From contig NZ_JAQNDM010000002.1 in assembly GCF_028368975.1 (NCBI RefSeq), forward strand, positions 6,752,425-6,816,424: a stretch of DNA of 64,000 bases, written 5' to 3'. The notes under the pieces are model-generated. The model was not told where the DNA came from, ran no database searches, and saw only the letters and a program-made list of their open reading frames with translations. Position numbers and translations under genes: made by a program. Below are positions 56,506-64,000 of this stretch, one piece after another (the stretch's first letter is position 1; every line of letters begins with the position of its first letter). Source of the DNA: Stigmatella ashevillena (GTDB lineage: Bacteria > Myxococcota > Myxococcia > Myxococcales > Myxococcaceae).

Positions 56506-58299
56506 TCATTCGAAGGTGCTCACGGTCTTGAATCCCAGGGTTGAGTAGACCGTGACAGCATTGGGGTCGTCATTGGCTTCACGGATGAGTCCACGTCCGC
56601 GCTCCTCGACGTCTCTCATCTCCACGCATATGGGAATATCCTGGCCTTGAAAATGTGCTTGCGTGAGTCGGCCGTAGACACGGTTGCCGAAGATGAGCCG
56701 ACCCGATAGAACGGTACCTGTGGGTAAATCCCCAAGTTTTCGGCCAATGAGCCTGACCGACGTCCATCCCTCCTGGACGTTGATTTTGCGGACCCCTCCA
56801 ACGGGGAAGAACGCCGCGTAGCCTGTCTCTCCGATCCGGATATTGAGTTTCTTCATGGTCTCCAAGGCTCCGGCTGGGCAGGGTTCTGGATAGGCCTTGG
56901 GGTACACCTGTGCTCCGGGACAGCCGGCCAGCGCGGTGCAGGCTGCGATGGCGAGTGCCTTGCCGACGGTGCCTTTGTCTCTCTGTGGGGGGGACGGCTT
57001 GCTGGCATTCTTCGGTGTCTTCACGGGGACCGGTTCCTTGGAGGGCATGGGTGTTTCAGCTTCTGGTGGCTTCTCCAAGAGCGCCACTTCCTGCCCCTTC
57101 TGCTGTATGGGGGAAGGTTCCGCAGGCATGCCTTGGGGCACGCGGACCATCCACCATGCCAAGGCCATGGCGCTTATCAGCAGTGCGCACGCCATGGTTG
57201 TCTTCACGGCTTTTTGGACCCGTTGCTTCTGCTGCGGAGGCTCCGTGTCCGTCGAGTCTTCCTCGGCCTGCTCCTGCTCCTGGTCCCAGGCTGCTTGGAG
57301 GTTTTTCTCCTCGTCGCGCTGGCGCTCCGCGTGCTCCTCCTCCGTCATGGGGGCGGGGCCACTCTCAGGTAGATCCAGCGGGACCTTCCAGGTGCTCGAT
57401 GTGCGCTCCTTGGCGGCTTCCCACAGTGCCTGGAACAGGCTCTCCGCGCTCGCGAACCGGTCCTCGGGCCGCTTCGACAGCAGCTTCAGGGTGATGGCAC
57501 TCAGGCTCTCGGGAACCTTGGGATTCACCCGGTGTGGCGGGCGTGGCGAGCGCAGCATGATGACCGTGGCCAGTCGCTCCAGGGAGAGCTTCGGGTTGAA
57601 GGGGTACCCGTCTGTGAGTGCCTGATAGAGCAGCACGCCGATCGCATAGAGGTCTGCGGTGGCCCCCCCATCGAAGCGCGCTGTCTCCCCGTGGGCGCAG
57701 GCGTGCCGCAGGGCTTCCGGAGGCAGGACGGGCAGGGCCACCGGGGGGAGACCCTTTGTCAGCGTCGTCACCCCCGGGAGGCGCGCGCTGCCGAAGTCCA
57801 GCAGGCAGGGCCGCCCGTCCTCCCGGCGGATGAGGATGTTGTGGGCGTTGAGGTCCCGGTGATGGATGCCTGCCTTGTGCAGTTCCGCCACCACACGGAC
57901 GATTTCCAGCACCACATCCACCAGCTGGGCCGCCGTGGGATGCACCGCCTCGCGCCAGTCGTGGAAGCGCCAGCCGTCCACGTACTCCGTGACGATGTAG
58001 AGGAAGCCCTGCTCTGCATCGGGCCACCGTCCCACGGCATGGAGGCAGGGCAGATTCGGATGCGGGGTGCGCTCGCGCAGGGCGGTGGCTTCCCGCTGGC
58101 ACCGGCCGTCGATGTCCTCTTCTCCGGGCGCCTTCTGGCCCGGCAGGCGCGTGGCCATCTTCAGCGCGTAGAGCTTCCCGTCCTGCTCGGCCTTGAAGAC
58201 GCGTCCGAAGCCGCCCGCGCCCAGCAGCTCCAGGATGTTCCAGGGCCCCACGCTGCTGCCGGGCCCCAGCTTGTCCGGGTGGAGGATGTCCGTCGTCAC
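56506..58299 (-). CDS. Ser/Thr protein kinase with extracytoplasmic C-terminal domain
   Basis: 597 aa, GTG start at 58299. Kinase domain at residues 20-300: GAGGFGRVFKAE, ALKMA, HRDLNAHN, LLDFGSA. A Glu/Gln-rich charged linker leads to a transmembrane helix at about 367-388 (MACALLISAMALAWWMV). The outer part has a Pro-rich spacer, then ALAIAACTALAGC, which looks exactly like an internal lipobox, and a final domain of about 130 residues. The internal lipobox suggests the tail derives from a once separate lipoprotein gene. Forms a pair with the downstream DUF2381 gene. Confidence 0.9.
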   Translation of the reverse strand: MTTDILHPDKLGPGSSVGPWNILELLGAGGFGRVFKAEQDGKLYALKMATRLPGQKAPGEEDIDGRCQREATALRERTPHPNLPCLHAVGRWPDAEQGFLYIVTEYVDGWRFHDWREAVHPTAAQLVDVVLEIVRVVAELHKAGIHHRDLNAHNILIRREDGRPCLLDFGSARLPGVTTLTKGLPPVALPVLPPEALRHACAHGETARFDGGATADLYAIGVLLYQALTDGYPFNPKLSLERLATVIMLRSPRPPHRVNPKVPESLSAITLKLLSKRPEDRFASAESLFQALWEAAKERTSSTWKVPLDLPESGPAPMTEEEHAERQRDEEKNLQAAWDQEQEQAEEDSTDTEPPQQKQRVQKAVKTTMACALLISAMALAWWMVRVPQGMPAEPSPIQQKGQEVALLEKPPEAETPMPSKEPVPVKTPKNASKPSPPQRDKGTVGKALAIAACTALAGCPGAQVYPKAYPEPCPAGALETMKKLNIRIGETGYAAFFPVGGVRKINVQEGWTSVRLIGRKLGDLPTGTVLSGRLIFGNRVYGRLTQAHFQGQDIPICVEMRDVEERGRGLIREANDDPNAVTVYSTLGFKTVSTFE

Positions 58300-58364
58300 G
58301 TCCTCAGGCTATCACCCTACCCAACAGGTTCCCAACCCCTCGTTTCATCCACCCAGGTTGTCGC

Positions 58365-58748
58365 TCATTCAGGGCGGGCGGCCAGATAGCGGCCATCTGC
58401 CAAGTACAGGCGTATCCCATCCCAGCCCTGGAAGAATTTTGGATCTCGCAAGGAGTGCGTATCCAACGCTCCAGGCGTGTTCAGCCTCATCTTGCCTTTG
58501 AACCAAACTTCACCTGTGGAGTCGTAATAGATCACCACGTCGTAAGTAGGATGGGGCGTAGGGGGTCCCTGGGTGACCCGTAGAAACACTCCGCCATCGG
58601 CGCCTCCGGCCCAGATCGCAGAGGCGGGCACTCCGGCGGGTCTGGCGGGAACCGCTGGCGCAGAACTGCAGCCCAGGAGTGCCATCACGGCGAACATCAT
58701 GAGGAGTAAAGCGGGCATCCGCCTCCCTGTGTTTCTTGGGGATGACAT
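58365..58748 (-). CDS. Small lipoprotein
   Basis: 127 aa from ATG 58748 (an ATG at 58718 with GGGAGG is an alternative). Lipobox VMALLGCSSAP. The mature part has beta strands and aromatic residues (YDVVIYYDSTGEVWFKGKM, WDGIRLYLADGRYL). No family recognised. It begins 8 bp after the response-regulator stop on the same strand, so it may be cotranscribed with it. Confidence 0.7.
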   Translation of the reverse strand: MSSPRNTGRRMPALLLMMFAVMALLGCSSAPAVPARPAGVPASAIWAGGADGGVFLRVTQGPPTPHPTYDVVIYYDSTGEVWFKGKMRLNTPGALDTHSLRDPKFFQGWDGIRLYLADGRYLAARPE

Positions 58749-58756
58749 CCTCCCTG

Positions 58757-59434
58757 CTACATGCGAGGCAGGTAGGTCGGGATGATCAGCGAGGTCGCGG
58801 TGAGCGTGCATGCCGCCTCGTCGATCTCGAGCACCATCCGCACCCCCTCCACCGTCACCAGCAGCGAGGGGGGATCTCCGGGCAGCGCCATGAGCCAGGT
58901 GGACATCATCGGCAGCCCGGTCCGGAGCAGCTCCGCCGCGCGGTACATGTGCAGACGCACCGCGTGGCGCAGCGACGGAGGCAGCGAGTGCAGCAAGATG
59001 GACGTGTCCTCCGTGAGGCGCACCGCGTAGGTGCCCACGGACGGCGGTTCCACGGCGGGCTCGGTGAACCCGCGCAGCCGTTCCCGGAACTGGTGGATGA
59101 CCGGCTCGGGCGAGGGCGTCTTGTGCAGGAAGCCTACGATGCCCCCCAGCTTCGGGTCCTGGGCGGTCGTCGACGAGAGCATCAGCACGGGGATGGTGCG
59201 CAGTTGTTGATCCACGCGCATCCGTCCGTACACCTCCCACCCGTCCATCCGGGGCAGGAGCAGATCCAGCACGACGAGGTGGGGCCGGGGTTGGGAGTCA
59301 CCGCTCAGCCGCTTCAGTGCTTCCTCTCCGTCGGACACCAGGGTGACGTCACACCCCTCGGAGTGTGCGACGTCTTCCAAGCGCCTCTGCCAGGAAGGAT
59401 CGTCCTCGACGACGAGCAGCCGGTGTACGGTCAT
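58757..59434 (-). CDS. Response regulator with PilZ-like or unknown output domain
   Basis: 225 aa from ATG 59434. Receiver at residues 1-118: acidic pair VVEDD, phosphoacceptor Asp in LVVLDLLLP, and Lys in LHKTPSP. The output region, about 120-225, is not a known DNA-binding domain. It contains YAVRLTEDTSILLHSLPPSL and ends with TLTATSLIIPTYL, alpha/beta in character. No HTH is visible, so output is probably protein-protein. Divergent from the small gene and histidine kinase at 59594-62346, which makes that kinase a likely partner. Confidence 0.85.
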   Translation of the reverse strand: MTVHRLLVVEDDPSWQRRLEDVAHSEGCDVTLVSDGEEALKRLSGDSQPRPHLVVLDLLLPRMDGWEVYGRMRVDQQLRTIPVLMLSSTTAQDPKLGGIVGFLHKTPSPEPVIHQFRERLRGFTEPAVEPPSVGTYAVRLTEDTSILLHSLPPSLRHAVRLHMYRAAELLRTGLPMMSTWLMALPGDPPSLLVTVEGVRMVLEIDEAACTLTATSLIIPTYLPRM

Positions 59435-59593
59435 GGGGTTGGGCGGAATCCAACCAGTTCCATGTTTTTCAGGCAACCTGGATGCGCGGGCAGTGAACAC
59501 TTGGGAGGGCCTTCCACCCGCGCAAGGGCTCGTTGAGGGAGCGGTGCCTGGTGGCTTGCTGAGGCAGCGAAGAGTGTCCAGTTTGAGGGCATC

Positions 59594-59869
59594 ATGGCTT
59601 TCCGACTCCAGCTTGCCCCCCAGACGGTGGGTCTCCTTTCCAGTTGCCAGGCGACGGTGCGCGAGCGCGTCCTGAACGAGCTGGGAGAAGTGTTCTCGGG
59701 GCCCTTGCTGCGTGCCGGGAAGCCCGTGTCGGGGACGACCACCGGAGGTGACTTCACCCTGCCTTGCGGCTTCCATGTGCGGTATGCGCTCGACCGGGGC
59801 CATGGTCTGTTGCACCTGCTGGAGCTTCGCGCACCCGCCGCGGAGGCTTCCGGCGCCCAGGCGTTTTGA
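59594..59869 (+). CDS. Small conserved protein coupled to histidine kinase (ParE/RelE-like size)
   Basis: 91 aa, ATG 59594 with GAGGGC upstream. Sequence AFRLQLAPQTVGLLSSCQAT, FTLPCGFHVRYALD and GLLHLLELRA resembles the layout of a RelE/ParE-fold protein (beta-alpha-alpha-beta-beta), but no antitoxin gene is present. Its stop overlaps the TTG start of the kinase (TTGA), so the two are coupled. Could be a kinase modulator. Function unproven. Confidence 0.6.
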   Translation: MAFRLQLAPQTVGLLSSCQATVRERVLNELGEVFSGPLLRAGKPVSGTTTGGDFTLPCGFHVRYALDRGHGLLHLLELRAPAAEASGAQAF

Positions 59870-62346
59870 GCTCCTCGTCCGGGGGTTCCGTCTCCTCTGA
59901 CGCGCACGTGTCGCATCGGCTGGCAGACTTTTTGCGCCATCACCGGGACGCCATCTTGGAGGCGTGGGAGGCGGAGGTCCGGGAGCTTCCCGCCGCCCGT
60001 GCCCTGTCCCAGGTCGCGCTCAGAGACCATCTGCCCCTGCTGCTGGAGGCCATCGCGGACATGATGGTCCAGGCCGCCCCGGCCCATGTGGAAGATGCCC
60101 TCGGCAGCGTGCCGGATGTGCACGCCCTGGAGCGGCTGGGCGAGGGCTTTGATCTGCGGCAGGTGGTGACGGAGTACCGGCTGTTGCGCCGGTGTGTGCT
60201 GCGGTTGTGGGCCGCCCAGGGCATCGAGGCCGCCCTGGACGCCACGGCCGTCTTCCACGATGCCGTGGACGAGGCGGTGACCGCCTCCGTCACCCGCTAC
60301 ATGCGCGCCCGGGAGCGCACCTTTCAGGCGCTGGACAGCATCTCCGCCGCGGCCATTGGCAGTCCGGATGTTTCCACCTTCCTGCCTCGGCTTCTCCAGG
60401 TGTTGCAGGAGACGGTGCAGGTGGTGGACGCGGTGGTGGTGCTGGTGCGCGAAGGGGACGAGCTCCGGGTGGAGAGCGCAGTGGGGCTCCGCGTGGAGAA
60501 GAACCTGCGGGTCCGCGTGGGCGAGGGGCTGGCCGGTAAGGTGGCCGCCACCCGCCAGCCCCTGCTCGTGCATGAGCCTGCCACGGGCCCCCCGCGGCTC
60601 GCCCCCGTGTTGCTCGAGAACGGCCTGCGGGCCGTCTACGGGGTGCCCTTGTTGCTGGAGGGGACGTTGCTGGGGGTGGCGCTCATGGGCAGCCGCACCA
60701 GCCAGGAGTTCTCCGGAGAAGACTTGCTGCTCTTCCGCACCATGGCGGCGCGCACCACCTCCATGTTGGCCCGGGCCCATGCCCATGCGCGGGAGCAGGC
60801 GGCCCGCGCCGAGTCCGAGCAGTCCCGGGTCCGGCTTCGCGCCAGCGAGGAGCGGCGCAAGCGCTGGGAGGAGATCTTCACCCACCTGGGTGTGGGGGTG
60901 GTGCTCATCCGCGTGCAGGACGGGCTCCTGGAGGATGTGAACCCGGCCTTCGCGCGGATGCATGGCTTTACCCGCGAGGAGCTCGTGGGGCGGCCGCTGG
61001 AGGACACCGTTGCCCCCGAGTCACGCGGCGCCCTGGTCCGGCACATGGGGGTGGCGGACTCCAAGCCCCATCACGAGTACGAGTCCATCCACCTGCGCAA
61101 GGATGGCAGCCGCTTTCCCGTCCTCACCCACGTCACGTCCTTCCGCGACGAGGCGGGCCAGGTGGTGCAGCGCGCGTGCGCCTTCCTGGACATCACCCAG
61201 CGCCGCGTCGCGGAGGCCGAGCGTCAGCGGCTGCTGGCCGACATGGAGGCCGAGCGCTCCCGGCTCGCCGCGGTGCTGGATCAGCTTCCCGCCGGCGTCA
61301 TCCTGGCCGAGGCCCCTCAGGGTCGGCAGGTGCTGGGCAACCGGCAAGTGGAGCGGCTTCTGGGAGCCCCCTTTACCCCGGCCGAGAGTCTCGGAGAGTA
61401 CGGCGCCTATACCGGCTTTCATTTGGATGGACGGCCCTACCGGCCCGAGGAGTGGCCCCTGGCGCGCTCGTTGCTCCAGGGCGAGGTGGTGGAGGGGGAG
61501 GAGCTCGACATGCAGCGCGCGGATGGCACCCGCGTCAGCGTGCTGGCCTCCAGCGCGCCCATCCGGAACCGGGAGGGCACCATCCTCGCGGGCGTCCTGG
61601 CGTTCGTGGACGTGACGCCGCTGCGCCGCGCGGAGGCCGCCGCGCGCCAGGCCGCCGAGTTCGGCGGGAAGCTCATCGGCATCGTCAGCCACGATCTGCG
61701 AAACCCCCTCAACGCCATCCACCTGTCCGTCACCCAGTTGCTGCACAGCGAAGCCCTGCCGCCCCGGGAGCAGCGCGCCGCGGTTCGCATCGCCAAGGCC
61801 GGGGAGCGGATGAAGCGGATGATCGAAGAGTTGCTGGATTTCACCCGGGGGCGCCTGGGCGGGGGCATCCCCATTCAGCGCCAGCCGGGGGATCTGCGCG
61901 CCGTGGTGCGCCAGGGGGTGGAGGAACTGGAGGCAGCTTGGCCGGAGCGCCAGGTGCTCTTGCAGGTGGAGCCCGGGCGTTACGAGGGCGAGTGGGACGC
62001 GGGACGGCTCGTGCAGGTGGTGAGCAACCTGGGAGGCAACGCGCTCCAGTACAGTCCTGCCGAGTCTCCCATCACCTTCCGGCTCGAGGACGCCGGGGAG
62101 GCGGTGGTGCTGGAGGTGCACAACCTGGGGACGCCGATTCCATCCGAGGCCCTTCCGCACCTGTTTGATCCCTTCCGCCGCGCCGTCTCGCAGGGCAACG
62201 GCCTGGGGCTGGGGCTCTACATCGTCGAGCAGGTGGTGAAGGGGCACCAGGGCCACCTGTCGGTGGCCTCCCAAGCGCAGGAGGGCACCACCTTCCGGGT
62301 GCGCCTGCCCCGCCACGTGCCCCAGGCACCTGCCGGGCGGAGATGA
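59866..62346 (+). CDS. Multi-sensor histidine kinase (RsbRD_N-GAF-PAS-PAS-HisKA-HATPase)
   Basis: 826 aa from TTG 59866, coupled to the preceding stop. Residues 15-160 resemble the RsbRD N-terminal helical sensor (LADFLRHHRDAILEAWEAEV). GAF at about 170-320 (VRVGEGLAGKVAATRQPLLV), PAS at about 335-455 (EEIFTHLGVGVVLIRVQDGL), PAS at about 465-590. The phospho-His lies in GIVSHDLRNPLNAIHLS near 608. HATPase has N-box NLGGNALQYSP and G-boxes GNGLGLGLYIV. No membrane segment, so it senses a cytosolic signal. A single-domain response regulator faces it, 4 bp from its stop. Confidence 0.93.
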   Translation: MSSSSGGSVSSDAHVSHRLADFLRHHRDAILEAWEAEVRELPAARALSQVALRDHLPLLLEAIADMMVQAAPAHVEDALGSVPDVHALERLGEGFDLRQVVTEYRLLRRCVLRLWAAQGIEAALDATAVFHDAVDEAVTASVTRYMRARERTFQALDSISAAAIGSPDVSTFLPRLLQVLQETVQVVDAVVVLVREGDELRVESAVGLRVEKNLRVRVGEGLAGKVAATRQPLLVHEPATGPPRLAPVLLENGLRAVYGVPLLLEGTLLGVALMGSRTSQEFSGEDLLLFRTMAARTTSMLARAHAHAREQAARAESEQSRVRLRASEERRKRWEEIFTHLGVGVVLIRVQDGLLEDVNPAFARMHGFTREELVGRPLEDTVAPESRGALVRHMGVADSKPHHEYESIHLRKDGSRFPVLTHVTSFRDEAGQVVQRACAFLDITQRRVAEAERQRLLADMEAERSRLAAVLDQLPAGVILAEAPQGRQVLGNRQVERLLGAPFTPAESLGEYGAYTGFHLDGRPYRPEEWPLARSLLQGEVVEGEELDMQRADGTRVSVLASSAPIRNREGTILAGVLAFVDVTPLRRAEAAARQAAEFGGKLIGIVSHDLRNPLNAIHLSVTQLLHSEALPPREQRAAVRIAKAGERMKRMIEELLDFTRGRLGGGIPIQRQPGDLRAVVRQGVEELEAAWPERQVLLQVEPGRYEGEWDAGRLVQVVSNLGGNALQYSPAESPITFRLEDAGEAVVLEVHNLGTPIPSEALPHLFDPFRRAVSQGNGLGLGLYIVEQVVKGHQGHLSVASQAQEGTTFRVRLPRHVPQAPAGRR

Positions 62347-62350
62347 GGGC

Positions 62351-62743
62351 TCAGCGCCCGCCGGACGCCGTCCGCCGACTCCGAGGCCATACCTGGGCGA
62401 GAGTTTCCATCAGCACCTGCAAGTCCAGGGGCTTGGGGATGGAGGCGAGGATGCCGGAGGGCACCGGACGCGTGGCGCCCGCGCCCGAGACGACAATGAC
62501 CGGAATGCGCTGGATCTGCGGTTCCTCCTCCAGGCGCTCCATCAGCTCCCACCCCGTCATCACCGGCATCATCAGGTCCAGGATCATCACCCCGGGGGGG
62601 GGCTCCCGCCTCAGCCGCTCCAGCGCCTCGAGGCCGTTGACGGCGGTCTCCACCGTGAAGCCCTGTTCGGTCAGGTACTCCTCCAGCATTTCGCGGCTGT
62701 CGACATGGTCCTCGACGAGGAGGATGCGGCGGGGGTCCGGCAT
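62351..62743 (-). CDS. Single-domain response regulator (CheY-like)
   Basis: 130 aa from ATG 62743. Receiver only: VEDH acidic site, Asp in VMILDLMMPVM near residue 55, Thr/Ser switch in VIVVSGAG, and Lys in SIPKPLD. No output domain, so it works by protein contact or as a phosphate sink. Convergent with the histidine kinase gene. Confidence 0.93.
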   Translation of the reverse strand: MPDPRRILLVEDHVDSREMLEEYLTEQGFTVETAVNGLEALERLRREPPPGVMILDLMMPVMTGWELMERLEEEPQIQRIPVIVVSGAGATRPVPSGILASIPKPLDLQVLMETLAQVWPRSRRTASGGR

Positions 62744-62848
62744 GGGCTCTTCCTCGACGGGGTGAGGCTCCCCGTCAAGGCCGAAGCGTCCAACGAAGCC
62801 AGGCCCGGTAAAAGGGGCCCCGGGGCGGGGTGTTGGCTACCAGATGGA

Positions 62849-63997
62849 TCAGCGCCGGCGCGGGAGGCCCCGAGGCCGGGCGGCCCGCTGGCTGGCCGGT
62901 GTGCGCGGGCCTTGCTGCGATTGCTCGGGAAGCAGGCGTTCCTGGAGCGCGTCGCCTGGATCCTCCCCCGACTCCACGCGCAGGGCGACGTAGTGGAGCG
63001 TCACCAGCTCCGCCAGAGCCTCCTGGCGGCCGAAGTGCTGTCCGGTGACGCGCAGGTGCTCGCGCAGCGCGTCGGCCAGGTGGGCGCAGGAGAGGAAGCG
63101 ATCCCCCGGGTCGGGCGCGAGCGCGCGGTGCACGGTGGCGCGCAGGGCCTCGGGCACCGCGCGCGTGGCCGCCTCCCGGTCTGCCTTGGAGTAGTTCCGG
63201 ATGCGCCCGAGCAGCTCCTGGGCGCATTGGCGCTGGGCGGCATCGGGCGGAAGGGCCTGCCGCTGCCGCGCGTCGAAGGCCTCGGCCCCCTCGAAGAGGT
63301 GCTTGCCGGTGAGCAGTTGGAGCAGGACGATGCCCAGGGAGAATTGATCCGCGCGCGCATCCAGGGCGATGCCCTGTGCGAGCTCGGGGGCGGCGTAGGC
63401 CAGGCTGCCCTGCCACTCGGAGCCCTCGCTGCCCAGGCGCCCGGACAGCCGGGACCAGGCCGCGCCGAACTCCAGCAGCTTCACCGCCCCGTGCTCGCTG
63501 ATGAGGAGGTTGTGGGGCGTCACGTCGCGGTGGACGATGCCCAGCGCGCGCCCGTGCTCGTCGGTGAGCGAGTGGGCGTGGTGGAGGGCCTCGGCCACCT
63601 CCGCCACCACGTAGCAGGCGAAGGCCTCCGAGAGGGGCTGCCGGGCCCGTTCCGAGGCGGCCAGCACCGCCTCCAGCCGGTGTTTCGGCACGTGCTCCAG
63701 CAGCAGGAGGGGCGCGTCCTCCGAGTCCTTGAGCGGGAGGATGGCCAGGATGTTGGGGTGGCTCAGCTGTGAGGTGACGCGGGCTTCCTCCACCAGCCGA
63801 CGCCGCGCCTCCTCGCTGCCAGTCGGCGAGGGGCGCTTGATGACGGCGTAGCCGCCAAAGGCCACGCCATACCGGCGGCGCACGAGGATCAGCTCGCCAT
63901 GGCGGGCCGGTCCCAACCACTGGACGAATTCGTAAGACGTGTGCCCGGACCGCAGCAACACCTGGGGCGGGTGGGGCTCGGTGGGCGGGGATGACAT
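62849..63997 (-). CDS. Ser/Thr kinase-like protein with EFG in place of DFG
   Basis: 382 aa from ATG 63997. Kinase fold at residues about 20-300: VIKRP gives the ATP-binding Lys, HRDVTPHN the catalytic loop, and APE in AYAAPELAQG. The magnesium-binding DFG is LLEFGAA, Asp to Glu, confirmed as a GAG codon. The Gly-rich loop is also weak (LGPARHGELILV). It may bind nucleotide poorly or act as a pseudokinase scaffold. The last 80 residues are Arg/Gln-rich with no membrane helix, so it should be cytosolic. Complete in the window, just inside the right edge. Confidence 0.85.
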   Translation of the reverse strand: MSSPPTEPHPPQVLLRSGHTSYEFVQWLGPARHGELILVRRRYGVAFGGYAVIKRPSPTGSEEARRRLVEEARVTSQLSHPNILAILPLKDSEDAPLLLLEHVPKHRLEAVLAASERARQPLSEAFACYVVAEVAEALHHAHSLTDEHGRALGIVHRDVTPHNLLISEHGAVKLLEFGAAWSRLSGRLGSEGSEWQGSLAYAAPELAQGIALDARADQFSLGIVLLQLLTGKHLFEGAEAFDARQRQALPPDAAQRQCAQELLGRIRNYSKADREAATRAVPEALRATVHRALAPDPGDRFLSCAHLADALREHLRVTGQHFGRQEALAELVTLHYVALRVESGEDPGDALQERLLPEQSQQGPRTPASQRAARPRGLPRRR

Positions 63998-64000
63998 GGG

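Overview
The window is high-GC, densely packed bacterial DNA with strong codon bias. It carries several Hanks-type Ser/Thr kinases, lipoproteins with Ig-like, kelch and Cys-rich repeats, DUF2381- and imm11-type genes, a hybrid histidine kinase and a large PKS/NRPS. This mix points to a fruiting myxobacterium of the Myxococcaceae/Archangiaceae (Stigmatella/Cystobacter/Archangium-like). That placement is inferred from gene content only.

Positions 1-14200 look like a biological-conflict island. After the start of an esterase gene and an outer-membrane beta-barrel gene comes a tightly overlapping operon: a MoxR AAA+ ATPase (965), a 153-aa accessory protein (2198), a vWA-like/beta-propeller protein (2656) and an 876-aa bpX6-like/solenoid/propeller protein (4443). 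This matches the MoxR-vWA-beta-propeller 'ternary' type. Next are a TROVE/Ro60-like vWA protein (7269) overlapping a protein with a Fis-like helix-turn-helix tail (8738). Convergent to them is an exported TPR-CHAT protease-like protein with near-identical 126-bp repeats (9856-13257). The remains of a polymorphic toxin/Imm11 pair and of a radical-SAM gene follow (13282-14203).

Positions 14254-20312 hold a glycine-rich Ig-domain lipoprotein, a Ser/Thr kinase, a short-chain dehydrogenase and a small secreted protein.

Positions 20432-35021 (minus strand) are a compact natural-product cluster: fatty-acyl-AMP ligase with fused ACP, cytochrome P450, a 3417-aa megasynthase and a methyltransferase. 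The megasynthase order is KS-AT-ACP-aminotransferase-luciferase-like monooxygenase-C-A-PCP-TE. A candidate sigma-70 promoter overlapped by a perfect inverted repeat lies upstream. The logic is that of microginin-type 3-amino-2-hydroxy fatty acyl assembly. The A-domain code read here (DILQLGLIWK) is the one I associate with glycine, so the predicted product is a 3-amino-2-hydroxyacyl-glycine, possibly oxidised and methylated. That is the bestatin/microginin aminopeptidase-inhibitor pharmacophore. The thioesterase has Cys where Ser is usual.

Positions 35264-49301 hold an SDR, an M3 metallopeptidase, a YebC-family regulator, a prolyl-oligopeptidase, three surface or cytosolic proteins (a YD-like lipoprotein, an Ig/kelch lipoprotein paralogous to the one at 14254, and an epimerase), a lipoprotein methyltransferase, a DUF3616 protein, an L,D-transpeptidase and a small membrane protein.

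Positions 49656-63997 are signalling-rich. They hold a kinase-nSTAND receptor operon ending in an AT-richer Cys-rich lipoprotein, a kinase-DUF2381 pair, two response regulators flanking a multi-sensor histidine kinase coupled to a 91-aa protein, and a Ser/Thr kinase-like protein with EFG in place of DFG.
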